From contig CACEJU010000004.1 in assembly GCA_902559885.1 (NCBI GenBank), positions 1-64,000 on the forward strand: a stretch of 64,000 nt of DNA, read 5' to 3'. The notes under the pieces were generated by a model. That model saw nothing but the letters and a program-made list of their open reading frames with translations, ran no database searches and was not told the DNA's origin. This DNA is from an uncultured SAR86 cluster bacterium (GTDB lineage: Bacteria > Pseudomonadota > Gammaproteobacteria > Magnimaribacterales > D2472). The stretch's first letter is position 1. Each line of letters starts with the position of its first letter. Below are positions 15,988 to 25,613 of this stretch, one piece after another. The translations under genes and the position numbers were made by a program.

Positions 15988-17556
15988 ATGTATTTAAGCA
16001 GTTTAGATTTAATAATAATATCTATATATTGCATTTCTATAATATCTATTGCTACTTATGTATCACGAAAACCTACTGGTTTGGAAAGGAGTGCAGAAGA
16101 TTATTTTCTTGCTGGCAGATCTTTACCATGGTGGGCTATAGGTGCATCTCTTATAGCTGCAAATATTTCAGCTGAACAGATTATAGGCATGTCCGGTCAA
16201 GGTTTTGTTGTTGGGATGGCTATTGCAGTATGGGAGCTAACCGCTGCAATTGCTTTAATAGTGATGGCTAAATTTTTCTTACCTCTCTTTTTAGAAAAAA
16301 AAATATATACAATGCCTCAATTTTTAAGAGAGAGATTTGATAATAGGGTTAGCTTGGTTTTATCTTTTTTTTGGTTAATTGTTTATATATTTATAAATTT
16401 GACAAGCGTTTTATGGCTTGGATCTATGGCTATAAACTCATTAACAGGAATTGATCCAGTATATGGATTAATTGCTTTGGCTTTATTTTCATTAGCATAT
16501 TCATTATCAGGAGGTCTTAAGGCCGTAGCTTTAACTGATATTATCCAAGTAATTTTATTAATTTTTGGTGGGTTAGCAGTTTCGTATATTGCATTAAATC
16601 TTATTTCAGAAAACCAAGGTATTTTTAAAGGTCTTTCTATTGTTTATCAAGAAATGCCTGAAAAGTTCGATATGATTTTATCAAAAGATAATCCATCATA
16701 CTCAAACCTTCCAGGTATCTGGATTTTAATTGGGGCTGGTGTTTGGATTGGGCATTTTGCCTATTGGGGATTCAATCAATATATAACTCAAAGAGCACTA
16801 GGTGCAAAATCACTTCATGAAGCTCAAAAAGGAATTATGTTTGCAGCTTACTTAAAACTATTAATGCCATTAGTTATAGTCTTGCCTGGTATATGTGCGG
16901 CAATATTATTCCCACTTCTAGAAAAATCTGATCAAGCTTACCCAAGCATGATGACTTTATTACCAAGTGGCCTGCTGGGATTAACATTTGCTGCTCTTAT
17001 CGCTGCTATTGTTTCATCTTTAGCATCTATGACTAATAGTATCAGCACTATATTTACCATGGATGTCTATAAAACATTTACTAAAGATATACCTAGTCAA
17101 ACTAAACTTGTAAAAATTGGAAGGACGGCTGTAATAACATCATTAATAATTGCTGTTATTGCTGCTAAGCCTTTGCTTGGAAGCTTTGAGTCAGTTTTTC
17201 AATATATACAAGAATTTACAGGCTTATTTACTCCAGGTATTTTGATTATTTTCTTAGTGGCTTTATTCTGGAAAAAAGCCACAACCTTATCTGTATTAAT
17301 CACTGCTATTGCCTCTGTGGCTATGTCGCTCACATTTAAGTACTTTTTTCCTGATTTAGCATACATTCACAGAATGGGACTAGTCTTTTTTGCATCAGGT
17401 CTTGCTTGTTATGTAACAGCTCTAGCTCAGGGATATGAAGATCAACTGAAAGCTATCAATCTAAATGATATTAGTTTCAAAACAAGCAAAATTTTTAATT
17501 TAAATGCATCAATAGTATGCATTTTGCTCATATTAATTTATGCAACATTTGGATAA
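15988..17556 (+). CDS. Sodium/solute symporter (SSS family), probable Na+/glucose symporter
   Basis: 522 residues with about 14 hydrophobic segments. The start is ATG 15988, five bases after GGGAGAGG; an in-frame TTG further upstream is less likely. SSS hallmarks: DYFLAGRSLPWWAIGASLIAANIS in the first membrane region and AYSLSGGLKAVALTDIIQ in the middle. The latter and GFNQYITQRALGAKS resemble SglT-type sugar symporters. Placement between eda and a secreted beta-glucosidase makes glucose the most likely substrate (inference). It would bring in glucose at the expense of the sodium gradient that OadGAB could maintain. Confidence 0.85.
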   Translation: MYLSSLDLIIISIYCISIISIATYVSRKPTGLERSAEDYFLAGRSLPWWAIGASLIAANISAEQIIGMSGQGFVVGMAIAVWELTAAIALIVMAKFFLPLFLEKKIYTMPQFLRERFDNRVSLVLSFFWLIVYIFINLTSVLWLGSMAINSLTGIDPVYGLIALALFSLAYSLSGGLKAVALTDIIQVILLIFGGLAVSYIALNLISENQGIFKGLSIVYQEMPEKFDMILSKDNPSYSNLPGIWILIGAGVWIGHFAYWGFNQYITQRALGAKSLHEAQKGIMFAAYLKLLMPLVIVLPGICAAILFPLLEKSDQAYPSMMTLLPSGLLGLTFAALIAAIVSSLASMTNSISTIFTMDVYKTFTKDIPSQTKLVKIGRTAVITSLIIAVIAAKPLLGSFESVFQYIQEFTGLFTPGILIIFLVALFWKKATTLSVLITAIASVAMSLTFKYFFPDLAYIHRMGLVFFASGLACYVTALAQGYEDQLKAINLNDISFKTSKIFNLNASIVCILLILIYATFG

Positions 17557-17573
17557 TAAAAAAGGAATCTAAT

Positions 17574-20024
17574 ATGAAAAAAATTTTAATTTTGCTTATT
17601 TCTTTTAATTTATCTGCACAAATTGATTGGTCTAATGACAATACTTGCAACATATCGAGTAACAACGACATGATAGATTTGATTGTTAGCAATATGACAT
17701 TAGAACAAAAGGTTGGCCAGGTCATAATGCCTGATATCGATGATGTTACACCCCAGGAAGCAAAAGACTATTTTCTTGGATCTATATTGAATGGAGGCGG
17801 TAAGTTTCCTAACAAAAATAAATACTCTAGCATCGATGACTGGAAGCAATTAAGCCAAGAATTTTATAATGCATCTCCAATTGTTAATGAAAAAATCATC
17901 CCTATTTTATGGGGTACAGATGCTGTGCATGGTCACAATAATGTTATTGGAGCAACCATATTCCCCCATAACATAGGTTTAGGAGCTGCTAATAATACTG
18001 ATTTAATGGAAAAAATAGGATCAGCTGTTGCAAAAGAGGTTTTATCAACTGGAATTCCTTGGACTTTTGCTCCAACAATTGCCGTCCCTCAAGATTCAAG
18101 ATGGGGTCGAACCTATGAGGGCTTTTCAGAAGATCCACAAATAGTTTCGGATTTAGGTGAAGCTACCATAATAGGTCTTCAAGGGTTTGGTGATAACTTT
18201 TTAGGTGATTATAAAATTTTAGCTACTGCAAAGCATTTTGTTGGCGATGGCGGAACAGATAAAGGCGTAGACCAAGGCAATACTATTACTAGTGAATTTG
18301 ATTTAAAAGAAACTCATGGATTCCCATACTATGCTGCAATTGACGCATGCGTTCAAACAATAATGGCAAGCTTTAATTCATGGAATGGAGACAAAATGCA
18401 TGGAAGTTCATATTTATTAAATGATGTCTTAAGAGATCAAATGGGCTTCAAGGGTCTTGTAGTTGGTGATTGGAATGGCCATGGTCAATTACCTAGCTGC
18501 ACAAATAAAAGTTGCCCGGAGGCATTTAATGCAGGTGTAGATATATTTATGGTTCCACAAGATTGGAAAGAACTTTATAAAAACACTCTTGATGATGTTA
18601 AAAATGGCACTATTTCAACCGCAAGACTTGATCAAGCAGTTAAGAGGATCTTACAAGTTAAATATAATATCGGTTTGCTATCAGGTAAAAAGCATTACGA
18701 ATTTTCAGAAAATTTTGTAGGCGATAGCAATCACAGATTAATAGCAAGACAGGCCGTTAGGGAATCATTGGTTTTATTAAAAAATAATAATAAAACTCTT
18801 CCAATAAAATCAAATAAACATATTTTAATTATTGGGCAAGCCTCAAAAGAAATAAAATATCAGATGGGCGGATGGACTGTATCATGGCAGGCAAGAGATA
18901 CTGTAAACACTGATTATCCAAATACAAAATCTATTTTCGAAGAACTTAGCGATTCATTAGCAAGTATAGGGAGCACCTCAGAATACTCTATTGATGGTTC
19001 ATATAAGAAAAAACCAGACGCAGTAATATTTGTTTATGGAGAGCAGCCATATGCTGAAGGTGATGGTGATAGAGAAAATTTCTTCTATATGCCTGAAGAT
19101 AAGAATCTTATTAATACTATGAATAATTTTAAAGCTTCTGAGACACCGACCATCTCTTTGTTTCTCTCAGGTAGACCTTTAATTGTTAATGAAGAATTAA
19201 ATGCATCAGATGCTTTTGTCAGCCTTTGGTTGCCAGGAACAGCAATTGAGGGCATCTCGGATGTCTTGTTATCAAATAAAGATGACTCAATAAATTATGA
19301 TTTCGTAGGCAAGTTATCTTATACATGGCCAAAATTTAATAATAATGAGAAGAAGAATGATATTAACTTATTTAATTTTGGTTATGGCTTAACATACCAA
19401 GATAATATTTACATTTCTGAATTAGAGGTTGAACAAAAATACATCAAAAAAGATGAAATAATTGCATTCCTTGGGTCTGCATATCCACCAAGCGCTGAAG
19501 TGCTCAATATTAATTGGAATTATGAAAAAGTTACATCAAACATAGTCAATGATCCTGATTACGGCGTTTCACTTTCTAGATTTGATTATAAAAAACAGGA
19601 TGATGCTAGAAAAATTATTTTTATGCCTTCTAAAAATTATACTGAATGGATGATATCAAGTGTCATTGAAGAAGACATTTCTCATATGGAGCAAGGCCAA
19701 ATTGAAATTGAGCTAAAAGTTAATAAATCATCGATTGAGCCACTTTTATTTGCAATGGCATGTACAAAAAATTCTATTGAAATTAATAAATCTCAAAGCT
19801 CAATTTGCAAAACTGAAATAGCGTTATCAAGTTTATTTAAAGAGACTCAAGAATGGCAAAAAGTATATATTCCGTTAAGTTGTTTTAAGAATAAAGATTT
19901 TAACCTCTCAAAAGTAAAAGAAAGAGCAATTTTAAGGACTAATGGCAGCTGGGCTATTGATATTCACTCTATAAAATACTTAAATAACAAAAATTCACAA
20001 GACTGTAACTTGCAAAAACTATGA
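17574..20024 (+). CDS. Secreted GH3 beta-glucosidase / exo-beta-glucanase
   Basis: 816 residues from ATG 17574 (AAAGGAA upstream; signal peptide MKKILILLISFNLSAQ). GH3 N-terminal barrel: LTLEQKVGQV, WGTDAVHGHN, AKHFVGDGGTDKG; catalytic nucleophile Asp at about residue 299 in VVGDWNGHG. The GH3 C-terminal domain follows (RESLVLLKNNNKTLPI, GGWTVSW). The last 180 or so residues form an extra beta-rich domain, as in marine ExoP-type GH3 enzymes. It likely releases glucose from beta-glucan oligosaccharides in the periplasm or outside, for the upstream symporter. glk overlaps its stop by four bases. Confidence 0.9.
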   Translation: MKKILILLISFNLSAQIDWSNDNTCNISSNNDMIDLIVSNMTLEQKVGQVIMPDIDDVTPQEAKDYFLGSILNGGGKFPNKNKYSSIDDWKQLSQEFYNASPIVNEKIIPILWGTDAVHGHNNVIGATIFPHNIGLGAANNTDLMEKIGSAVAKEVLSTGIPWTFAPTIAVPQDSRWGRTYEGFSEDPQIVSDLGEATIIGLQGFGDNFLGDYKILATAKHFVGDGGTDKGVDQGNTITSEFDLKETHGFPYYAAIDACVQTIMASFNSWNGDKMHGSSYLLNDVLRDQMGFKGLVVGDWNGHGQLPSCTNKSCPEAFNAGVDIFMVPQDWKELYKNTLDDVKNGTISTARLDQAVKRILQVKYNIGLLSGKKHYEFSENFVGDSNHRLIARQAVRESLVLLKNNNKTLPIKSNKHILIIGQASKEIKYQMGGWTVSWQARDTVNTDYPNTKSIFEELSDSLASIGSTSEYSIDGSYKKKPDAVIFVYGEQPYAEGDGDRENFFYMPEDKNLINTMNNFKASETPTISLFLSGRPLIVNEELNASDAFVSLWLPGTAIEGISDVLLSNKDDSINYDFVGKLSYTWPKFNNNEKKNDINLFNFGYGLTYQDNIYISELEVEQKYIKKDEIIAFLGSAYPPSAEVLNINWNYEKVTSNIVNDPDYGVSLSRFDYKKQDDARKIIFMPSKNYTEWMISSVIEEDISHMEQGQIEIELKVNKSSIEPLLFAMACTKNSIEINKSQSSICKTEIALSSLFKETQEWQKVYIPLSCFKNKDFNLSKVKERAILRTNGSWAIDIHSIKYLNNKNSQDCNLQKL

Positions 20025-20941
20025 GCGAAATTTTACTTATAGATATAGGCGGCACCAACATAAGATATGCATACTCTGATGGCAATCTTGAGTCACTAAC
20101 AGGCACCAATAAAATTAAACTATCATGCATTAAAGGATTTGATAATATTTTAGAGGATCTTACTGATCAAAAAGAAATCTCATCCTTAGTTATTTCTGTA
20201 GCTGGACCAAAGATTAATGGCTCTATAACTATGACCAATAGAGACTTCACTATTAATGAAGCTGAGTTAAAAAATAAATTTCAATTTGAATCTTGCCATC
20301 TTTTAAACGATTGGGAATCTATAGGTTACAGCCTATCAACTTTCAAAGAATCAGATGTATCGATAATCAAGCCAGGTATAGAATTTAATAGTAATAGTTT
20401 TTTTATAGGTCCTGGAACAGGTCTAGGTGCTGCGCTTTTAATAGGTGATAAAAATGTAATTCCAACCGAAATTGGTAATACAACTGGTCTAACTAAAGCT
20501 TTGTTAAGAAATTATAATATTGATAATGATGATCATTTTAGAACTCTTGAAGATGTTTTATCAGGGAAAGCTATTTCTAGTATTTATGAATATAAAACAG
20601 GTGAACGACTAACTTCTGAAGACATAGTTGCTAGATATGGTGCAGATGATGAATATGCAAATTTAGTTGTAAATGGTTTTATAAAATCTTTAGCCGAAAC
20701 TATTTCAGATATGGCTCTTACCTTTATTTCAGGAAAAGGAGTATATATAGCAGGAAGCTTAATGAGATCCATTGTAAAAATCATGGAACAAGATAAATTT
20801 ATTGAATATTTTTACGGTGATAAAAAATTAGTTCATTTACAGATACTTGAGATGGTTAAGATAGGTTTAATAGAAAGAGAGCATGCATGCCTGCATGGTA
20901 ATTTAAATTTTTACAAAAAAAATATTAATAAGGTAAATTAA
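20021..20941 (+). CDS. glk: Glucokinase
   Basis: 306 residues of the proteobacterial Glk family. ATP/phosphate motif LLIDIGGTNIRYA at the N terminus, substrate motif LNDWESIGYSL (LNDFEA-like), GPGTGLGAALL, and EIGNTTG near the middle (the usual EGGH His is replaced by this Asn-containing form). It phosphorylates imported glucose to glucose 6-phosphate for Zwf. It overlaps GH3 by four bases and the next gene by one, so co-expression is likely. Confidence 0.85.
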   Translation: MSEILLIDIGGTNIRYAYSDGNLESLTGTNKIKLSCIKGFDNILEDLTDQKEISSLVISVAGPKINGSITMTNRDFTINEAELKNKFQFESCHLLNDWESIGYSLSTFKESDVSIIKPGIEFNSNSFFIGPGTGLGAALLIGDKNVIPTEIGNTTGLTKALLRNYNIDNDDHFRTLEDVLSGKAISSIYEYKTGERLTSEDIVARYGADDEYANLVVNGFIKSLAETISDMALTFISGKGVYIAGSLMRSIVKIMEQDKFIEYFYGDKKLVHLQILEMVKIGLIEREHACLHGNLNFYKKNINKVN

Positions 20942-23900
20942 TGTCAAACGCTAAAGAGCTATATTTGGGCTCAAATAAAATAAATTTAAATGAGAACCTT
21001 ATTAAAGGTAAAGAAGTTTTAATTAATAATGAGAATTTCTATAAGATCTCAAATGTAAATAAAATGCGCCCATTTTTTATGAGCATTGTTAGTGCTTATG
21101 ATCATTGGTTATTCATATCAAGTACTGGAGCACTAAGTGCTGGCAGGAAAAATAGTGATAATGCATTATTCCCTTATTACACAGACGACAAAATATCAGA
21201 ATCATACGAGATCACCGGCAGCAAGACAATTTTCCATGTAACTAAAAACGATCAAACATTTTTATGGGAGCCATTTACTAGATCCAGTGAACTTTCATAT
21301 GATGTTAATAGAAATCTTTTTAAAAACCTTCGAGGCAATAAAGTTATTTTTGAAGAAATTAATAATGATTTAGGGCTAAAGTTCTCATATCAATGGACAA
21401 CATGCGATAGATTTGGATTTGTTAAAACATCTTTTTTAAAGAATACTAGCGATTCTGATATTGAGATAGAGCTCTTAGATGGTTTTCAAAATATTTTGCC
21501 ATGCGGTTTAGATGAGGCTGTTCAAAATAATACAAGCAATTTGGCGGATGCATACAAACGAAGTGAGTTAGATATAGAAACTAAATTAGGAATTTTTGCT
21601 TTAAGCGCTAAGATAGTTGATAGAGCTGAACCGAGCGAGTCATTAAAAGCTAATATTGTTTTCCAGTATGGATTAGATGATACAAAAACTCTTCTTTCTG
21701 CATTGCAATTGGATAAATTTAGAAGGGGCTATAAGGTTTATGAAGAAAATGATATTAAAGCTGAAAAAGGAGCTTATTTAATTAACGCCACCTTCAAAAT
21801 AAACGCTGGTGAAAAGCATGAGTGGTTATTTGTTGCGGATATCAATAAATCATCAAGTGATGTTAAAGATTTAATATTATTTTTAAAAAATACTAATAAC
21901 TTTAAAGAGATTATTCAAAACGAAATTCAGATTTCATCTGATGAGCTGTATAAGTTAGTAGGATCAGCTGATGGAATTCAGATGACAGCTGATAGACGAA
22001 GAAATATCAGACATTTTGCCAATACTATGTTCAATATCATGAGAGGCGGGGTTTTTGATAATGGCTATCTTATAGAAAAAGATGATTTTATTGCATATAT
22101 TAAAAATGCAAGCATAAGTTGCTTTAATGAAAATAATGAACATTTAGCTAACTTGCCAGATTCATTAGATTTGCCAACACTAAGAAATCTAATTGATGAA
22201 AGTAATTCTATGACTTTTAAGAGGCTAGCAACTGAGTACCTTCCAATTAAATTTAGCAGAAGGCACGGTGATCCAAGTAGGCCTTGGAATAAATTTTCTA
22301 TTAATACTAGAGATGATGATACGGGATTAAAGGTTTTAGACTATCAAGGTAACTGGAGAGATATATTTCAAAACTGGGAGGCTCTTGCATACTCCTATCC
22401 TGAATTTATAGATGGAATGATTTATAGGTTTTTAAACGCTTCAACTTTTGATGGCTATAACCCTTATAGATTAACCAAGGATGGTTTTGATTGGGAAACG
22501 ATAGAGCCTGATAATCCATGGTCATATATTGGTTATTGGGGCGATCATCAGATTATATACTTATTAAAGTTTTTAGAGTTTATTGATGCATACTTCCCAA
22601 TGAGATTGAATTCATTTTTTAATAAAGAGCATTTTGTTTATGCTAACGTGCCTTACATCATTAAAGACTATAACTCTATTTATAAAGATCCAAAAAATAC
22701 TATCGAATTTGATTTTAATTTAGCTGAAAAAATTGAGTTATTTAGAGCTAATGAGGGCGCAGACGGTGCTTTATTAAGAAATAACAAAGGCATCATTCAT
22801 AAAGTAACATTCATTGAAAAGATTTTGGCTAGTCTATTTGCAAAACTATCAAATTTTGTTCCAGATGCTGGTATATGGATGAATACACAAAGGCCTGAAT
22901 GGAACGACGCCAATAATGCTTTGGTTGGTAATGGGGTCTCCATGGTTACCCTTTATTACATAAGACGCTTTGTACAATTTTTTGTAAAACTTCTTGATAA
23001 AGATAGCTCAAAAAGTTACCCAATCTCTAAAGAGCTATATAACTTCTATTTAAACTTAAAAGAAATATTTGAAGATGCTAGTAACTCACACTCAGATGAA
23101 TCAAGAAAGAAATTCACTGACTCATTGGGTGAGACAGCTTCAAGCTTTAGGCAACAAATTTATTCATCAAACTTCTCAGGGCAAAAAAATGAAATTCAAA
23201 GTGATGAATTAATTGGTTTTTTAAAGTCTGTTCTTGAGGCAACTGATCAAAGTATTAAAACTAATAAAAGGGAAGATGGTTTGTACCATTCATATAATCT
23301 AATAAATCTTAATGATAACAGTATATCAATCGATAGATTGCCAGAAATGCTTGAAGGGCAGGTTGCGGTTCTTAGCTCAGGATTTTTAAACAATCATGAT
23401 AGTCTTAATGTTTTGGATAGTCTTAAAGCCAGTGAGTTATTTTGGGATGATCAATATAGCTACATACTTTACCCAAATAAAAAATTACCCGGTTTCCTAG
23501 AAAAAAATATTATTCCTGAAGATAGATTTAAAACATCAAGGCTTTTGAGCGAATTAGTTAACGATGGTAATAAACAAATCGTAAACCAAGATAAATCAGG
23601 CAGCTATCATTTTAATAGTAACTTCAATAATGCAACTACCTTAAAAGAGTCTTTAAAAAATCTTCCAGAAAAATACAAGGATCTTATTTCAATGGATATG
23701 GATTTAATTCTTGATATTTATGAAGATGTATTTAATCACAAGGCATTTACTGGAAGATCTGGAACATTCTATGGATATGAGGGCTTAGGGTCTATATATT
23801 GGCACATGGTTTCTAAATTATTATTGGCCTCATTTGAAGTTACAAAAAATAGTTTAGATCATGAAATGGATTCAGATCTAATAGGCAAACTATTTGATCA

Positions 23901-24387
23901 TTACTTTGAAATTAATGAGGGTATTGGGGCAAACAAGTCTCCTGAGCTTTATGGGGCATTTCCAACAGATCCTTATTCCCATACTCCAAGAGGTAGAGGT
24001 GTTCAACAACCAGGCATGACAGGTCAGGTTAAAGAAGACATTATAAGCAGAATGGGTGAATTAGGTCTGAGGATAAATGAAGGGCTTATATCCTTTAATT
24101 TTAGTATGTTAAGACCTTCTGAATTTATGGAAGCACCCAAACCATTTAAATATGTCAATCTTGATCATGAGATAACATTTATTGATCTAGAGCCAAATTC
24201 CCTAGCATTTACAGTATGCCAAGTTCCAATTATTTACAAAATAGCAGAGGAGACATCTATTACCGTTACTAACCAAGATGGCTCAGAAATAAGATATGAA
24301 AATAATATTCTAGATAATAAAGTTTCAACAAGCATATTTAATAGAACTAACGAGATATATAAGATAGAAGTTAATATAGGTAAATGA
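20941..24387 (+). CDS. Probable beta-1,3-glucan phosphorylase (GH149-like)
   Basis: 1,148 residues, no signal peptide, so cytoplasmic. Architecture resembles GH94-clan phosphorylases: an N-terminal beta-sandwich region (about 40-330), then an (alpha/alpha)6 barrel with WSYIGYWGDHQIIYLL (Asp535) and QRPEWNDANNALVGNG (Asp656), and a conserved C-terminal SGTFYGYEGLGSIYWHM segment. The length and neighbours match GH149 beta-1,3-glucan phosphorylases (about 1,100 residues), which split linear beta-1,3-glucans with phosphate into glucose 1-phosphate. I assign GH149 from length, motifs and context, not alignment; GH161 or another GH94 relative remains possible. A phosphoglucomutase is needed elsewhere. 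Confidence 0.7.
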   Translation: MSNAKELYLGSNKINLNENLIKGKEVLINNENFYKISNVNKMRPFFMSIVSAYDHWLFISSTGALSAGRKNSDNALFPYYTDDKISESYEITGSKTIFHVTKNDQTFLWEPFTRSSELSYDVNRNLFKNLRGNKVIFEEINNDLGLKFSYQWTTCDRFGFVKTSFLKNTSDSDIEIELLDGFQNILPCGLDEAVQNNTSNLADAYKRSELDIETKLGIFALSAKIVDRAEPSESLKANIVFQYGLDDTKTLLSALQLDKFRRGYKVYEENDIKAEKGAYLINATFKINAGEKHEWLFVADINKSSSDVKDLILFLKNTNNFKEIIQNEIQISSDELYKLVGSADGIQMTADRRRNIRHFANTMFNIMRGGVFDNGYLIEKDDFIAYIKNASISCFNENNEHLANLPDSLDLPTLRNLIDESNSMTFKRLATEYLPIKFSRRHGDPSRPWNKFSINTRDDDTGLKVLDYQGNWRDIFQNWEALAYSYPEFIDGMIYRFLNASTFDGYNPYRLTKDGFDWETIEPDNPWSYIGYWGDHQIIYLLKFLEFIDAYFPMRLNSFFNKEHFVYANVPYIIKDYNSIYKDPKNTIEFDFNLAEKIELFRANEGADGALLRNNKGIIHKVTFIEKILASLFAKLSNFVPDAGIWMNTQRPEWNDANNALVGNGVSMVTLYYIRRFVQFFVKLLDKDSSKSYPISKELYNFYLNLKEIFEDASNSHSDESRKKFTDSLGETASSFRQQIYSSNFSGQKNEIQSDELIGFLKSVLEATDQSIKTNKREDGLYHSYNLINLNDNSISIDRLPEMLEGQVAVLSSGFLNNHDSLNVLDSLKASELFWDDQYSYILYPNKKLPGFLEKNIIPEDRFKTSRLLSELVNDGNKQIVNQDKSGSYHFNSNFNNATTLKESLKNLPEKYKDLISMDMDLILDIYEDVFNHKAFTGRSGTFYGYEGLGSIYWHMVSKLLLASFEVTKNSLDHEMDSDLIGKLFDHYFEINEGIGANKSPELYGAFPTDPYSHTPRGRGVQQPGMTGQVKEDIISRMGELGLRINEGLISFNFSMLRPSEFMEAPKPFKYVNLDHEITFIDLEPNSLAFTVCQVPIIYKIAEETSITVTNQDGSEIRYENNILDNKVSTSIFNRTNEIYKIEVNIGK

Positions 24388-25613
24388 AAGGCAGTATTTG
24401 TGTAGTTTTTGTTTCATTGATATTTCTATTCTCGTGCGAACAGCAAGGAGTCGATAGTATGGAGAAAACAGCAAGCATGATTCTTGGTAATCCTAATTAT
24501 CCAGCTATCTCTTATGGCGGCTATCGAGAAAGAACTAGAGATGTTCAACCTTCTGTTGATGATGCAAAAGAAGATATGAGAATCTTGCATGCAGCTGGTT
24601 TTAGAATTCTAAGAACATACGATACACACCTAGATTTAGCAAAAAATACATTAGAAGCTATTAAACAAATAAAAACAGAAGATCCCTCATTTGAGATGTA
24701 CGTAATGCTTGGAGCATGGATAACCGCCGCTAATCCAAATACTGATAACGTAATACACAATCAAGAAGATTATGATTTCAATAAGTACGAAATTGATGAA
24801 ACAGTAAGGCTCGCAAATCTATACCCTGATATAGTTAAAGTTATTGCTGTTGGAAACGAAGCAATGGTGCATTGGGCAACTTCTTACTTTGTCACCCCAG
24901 ATATTATCTTAAAATGGGTTAATTACCTTCAAGGATTAAAAAAAACCAATCAATTACCTGAGAATTTATGGATAACAAGTTCAGATGATTTTTCTTCATG
25001 GGGAGGAGGAGGTGCCGAATATCATACCAATGAGTTAAACGAACTTATTCAGGCCGTAGATTTTATATCTATGCATACCTATCCGTTTCACAATACTCAT
25101 TACAACCCATATTTTTGGCAATATAGTGATACAACTGATCAGGAAAAACAAATAAATGAATTAATGCAGAATGCAAAAAACTTTGCTAAAGATCAATTTC
25201 TTGCTGTCAGGAAGTATATTGATTCTATAGATAAAACTAAATCTATTCATATTGGTGAAACTGGATGGGCAACAGTTGATACCTATCTTTATGGCGCAAC
25301 AGGTTCAAGAGCAGCAGATGAATATAAGCAAGCAATTTACTTTAAACATATGCAGGACTTATGTAATGAATTATCAATTTCATGCTTTTACTTTTCAGCT
25401 TTTGATGAACCATGGAAAGATTATGCGAATATAGATGGTTCAGAAAATCATTTTGGATTATTTACAGTTGATGGAAGAGCAAAGTATGCTCTTTGGGAAA
25501 TGGTTGATAGTGAAATTTTTAAAGATTTAAACAGAGGAAATAATTCAATATTAAAATCTTTTGATGGTGATAAAGATTTAATGATGGGGGGAGTTGATGT
25601 GCCAGAAAAATAA
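24384..25613 (+). CDS. GH17-like beta-1,3-glucanase lipoprotein
   Basis: 409 residues. Lipoprotein signal with lipobox LFSC at residues 15-18 anchors it to a membrane. The TIM barrel carries the GH17 general acid in VGNEAMV (Glu159) and nucleophile in GETGWA (Glu292); YPAISYGGYRE at the N-terminal side is typical of bacterial GH17. It should cut beta-1,3-glucan (laminarin) endo- or exo-wise in the periplasm or on the surface. It overlaps the phosphorylase gene by four bases and the next gene by 17. Confidence 0.85.
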   Translation: MKGSICVVFVSLIFLFSCEQQGVDSMEKTASMILGNPNYPAISYGGYRERTRDVQPSVDDAKEDMRILHAAGFRILRTYDTHLDLAKNTLEAIKQIKTEDPSFEMYVMLGAWITAANPNTDNVIHNQEDYDFNKYEIDETVRLANLYPDIVKVIAVGNEAMVHWATSYFVTPDIILKWVNYLQGLKKTNQLPENLWITSSDDFSSWGGGGAEYHTNELNELIQAVDFISMHTYPFHNTHYNPYFWQYSDTTDQEKQINELMQNAKNFAKDQFLAVRKYIDSIDKTKSIHIGETGWATVDTYLYGATGSRAADEYKQAIYFKHMQDLCNELSISCFYFSAFDEPWKDYANIDGSENHFGLFTVDGRAKYALWEMVDSEIFKDLNRGNNSILKSFDGDKDLMMGGVDVPEK

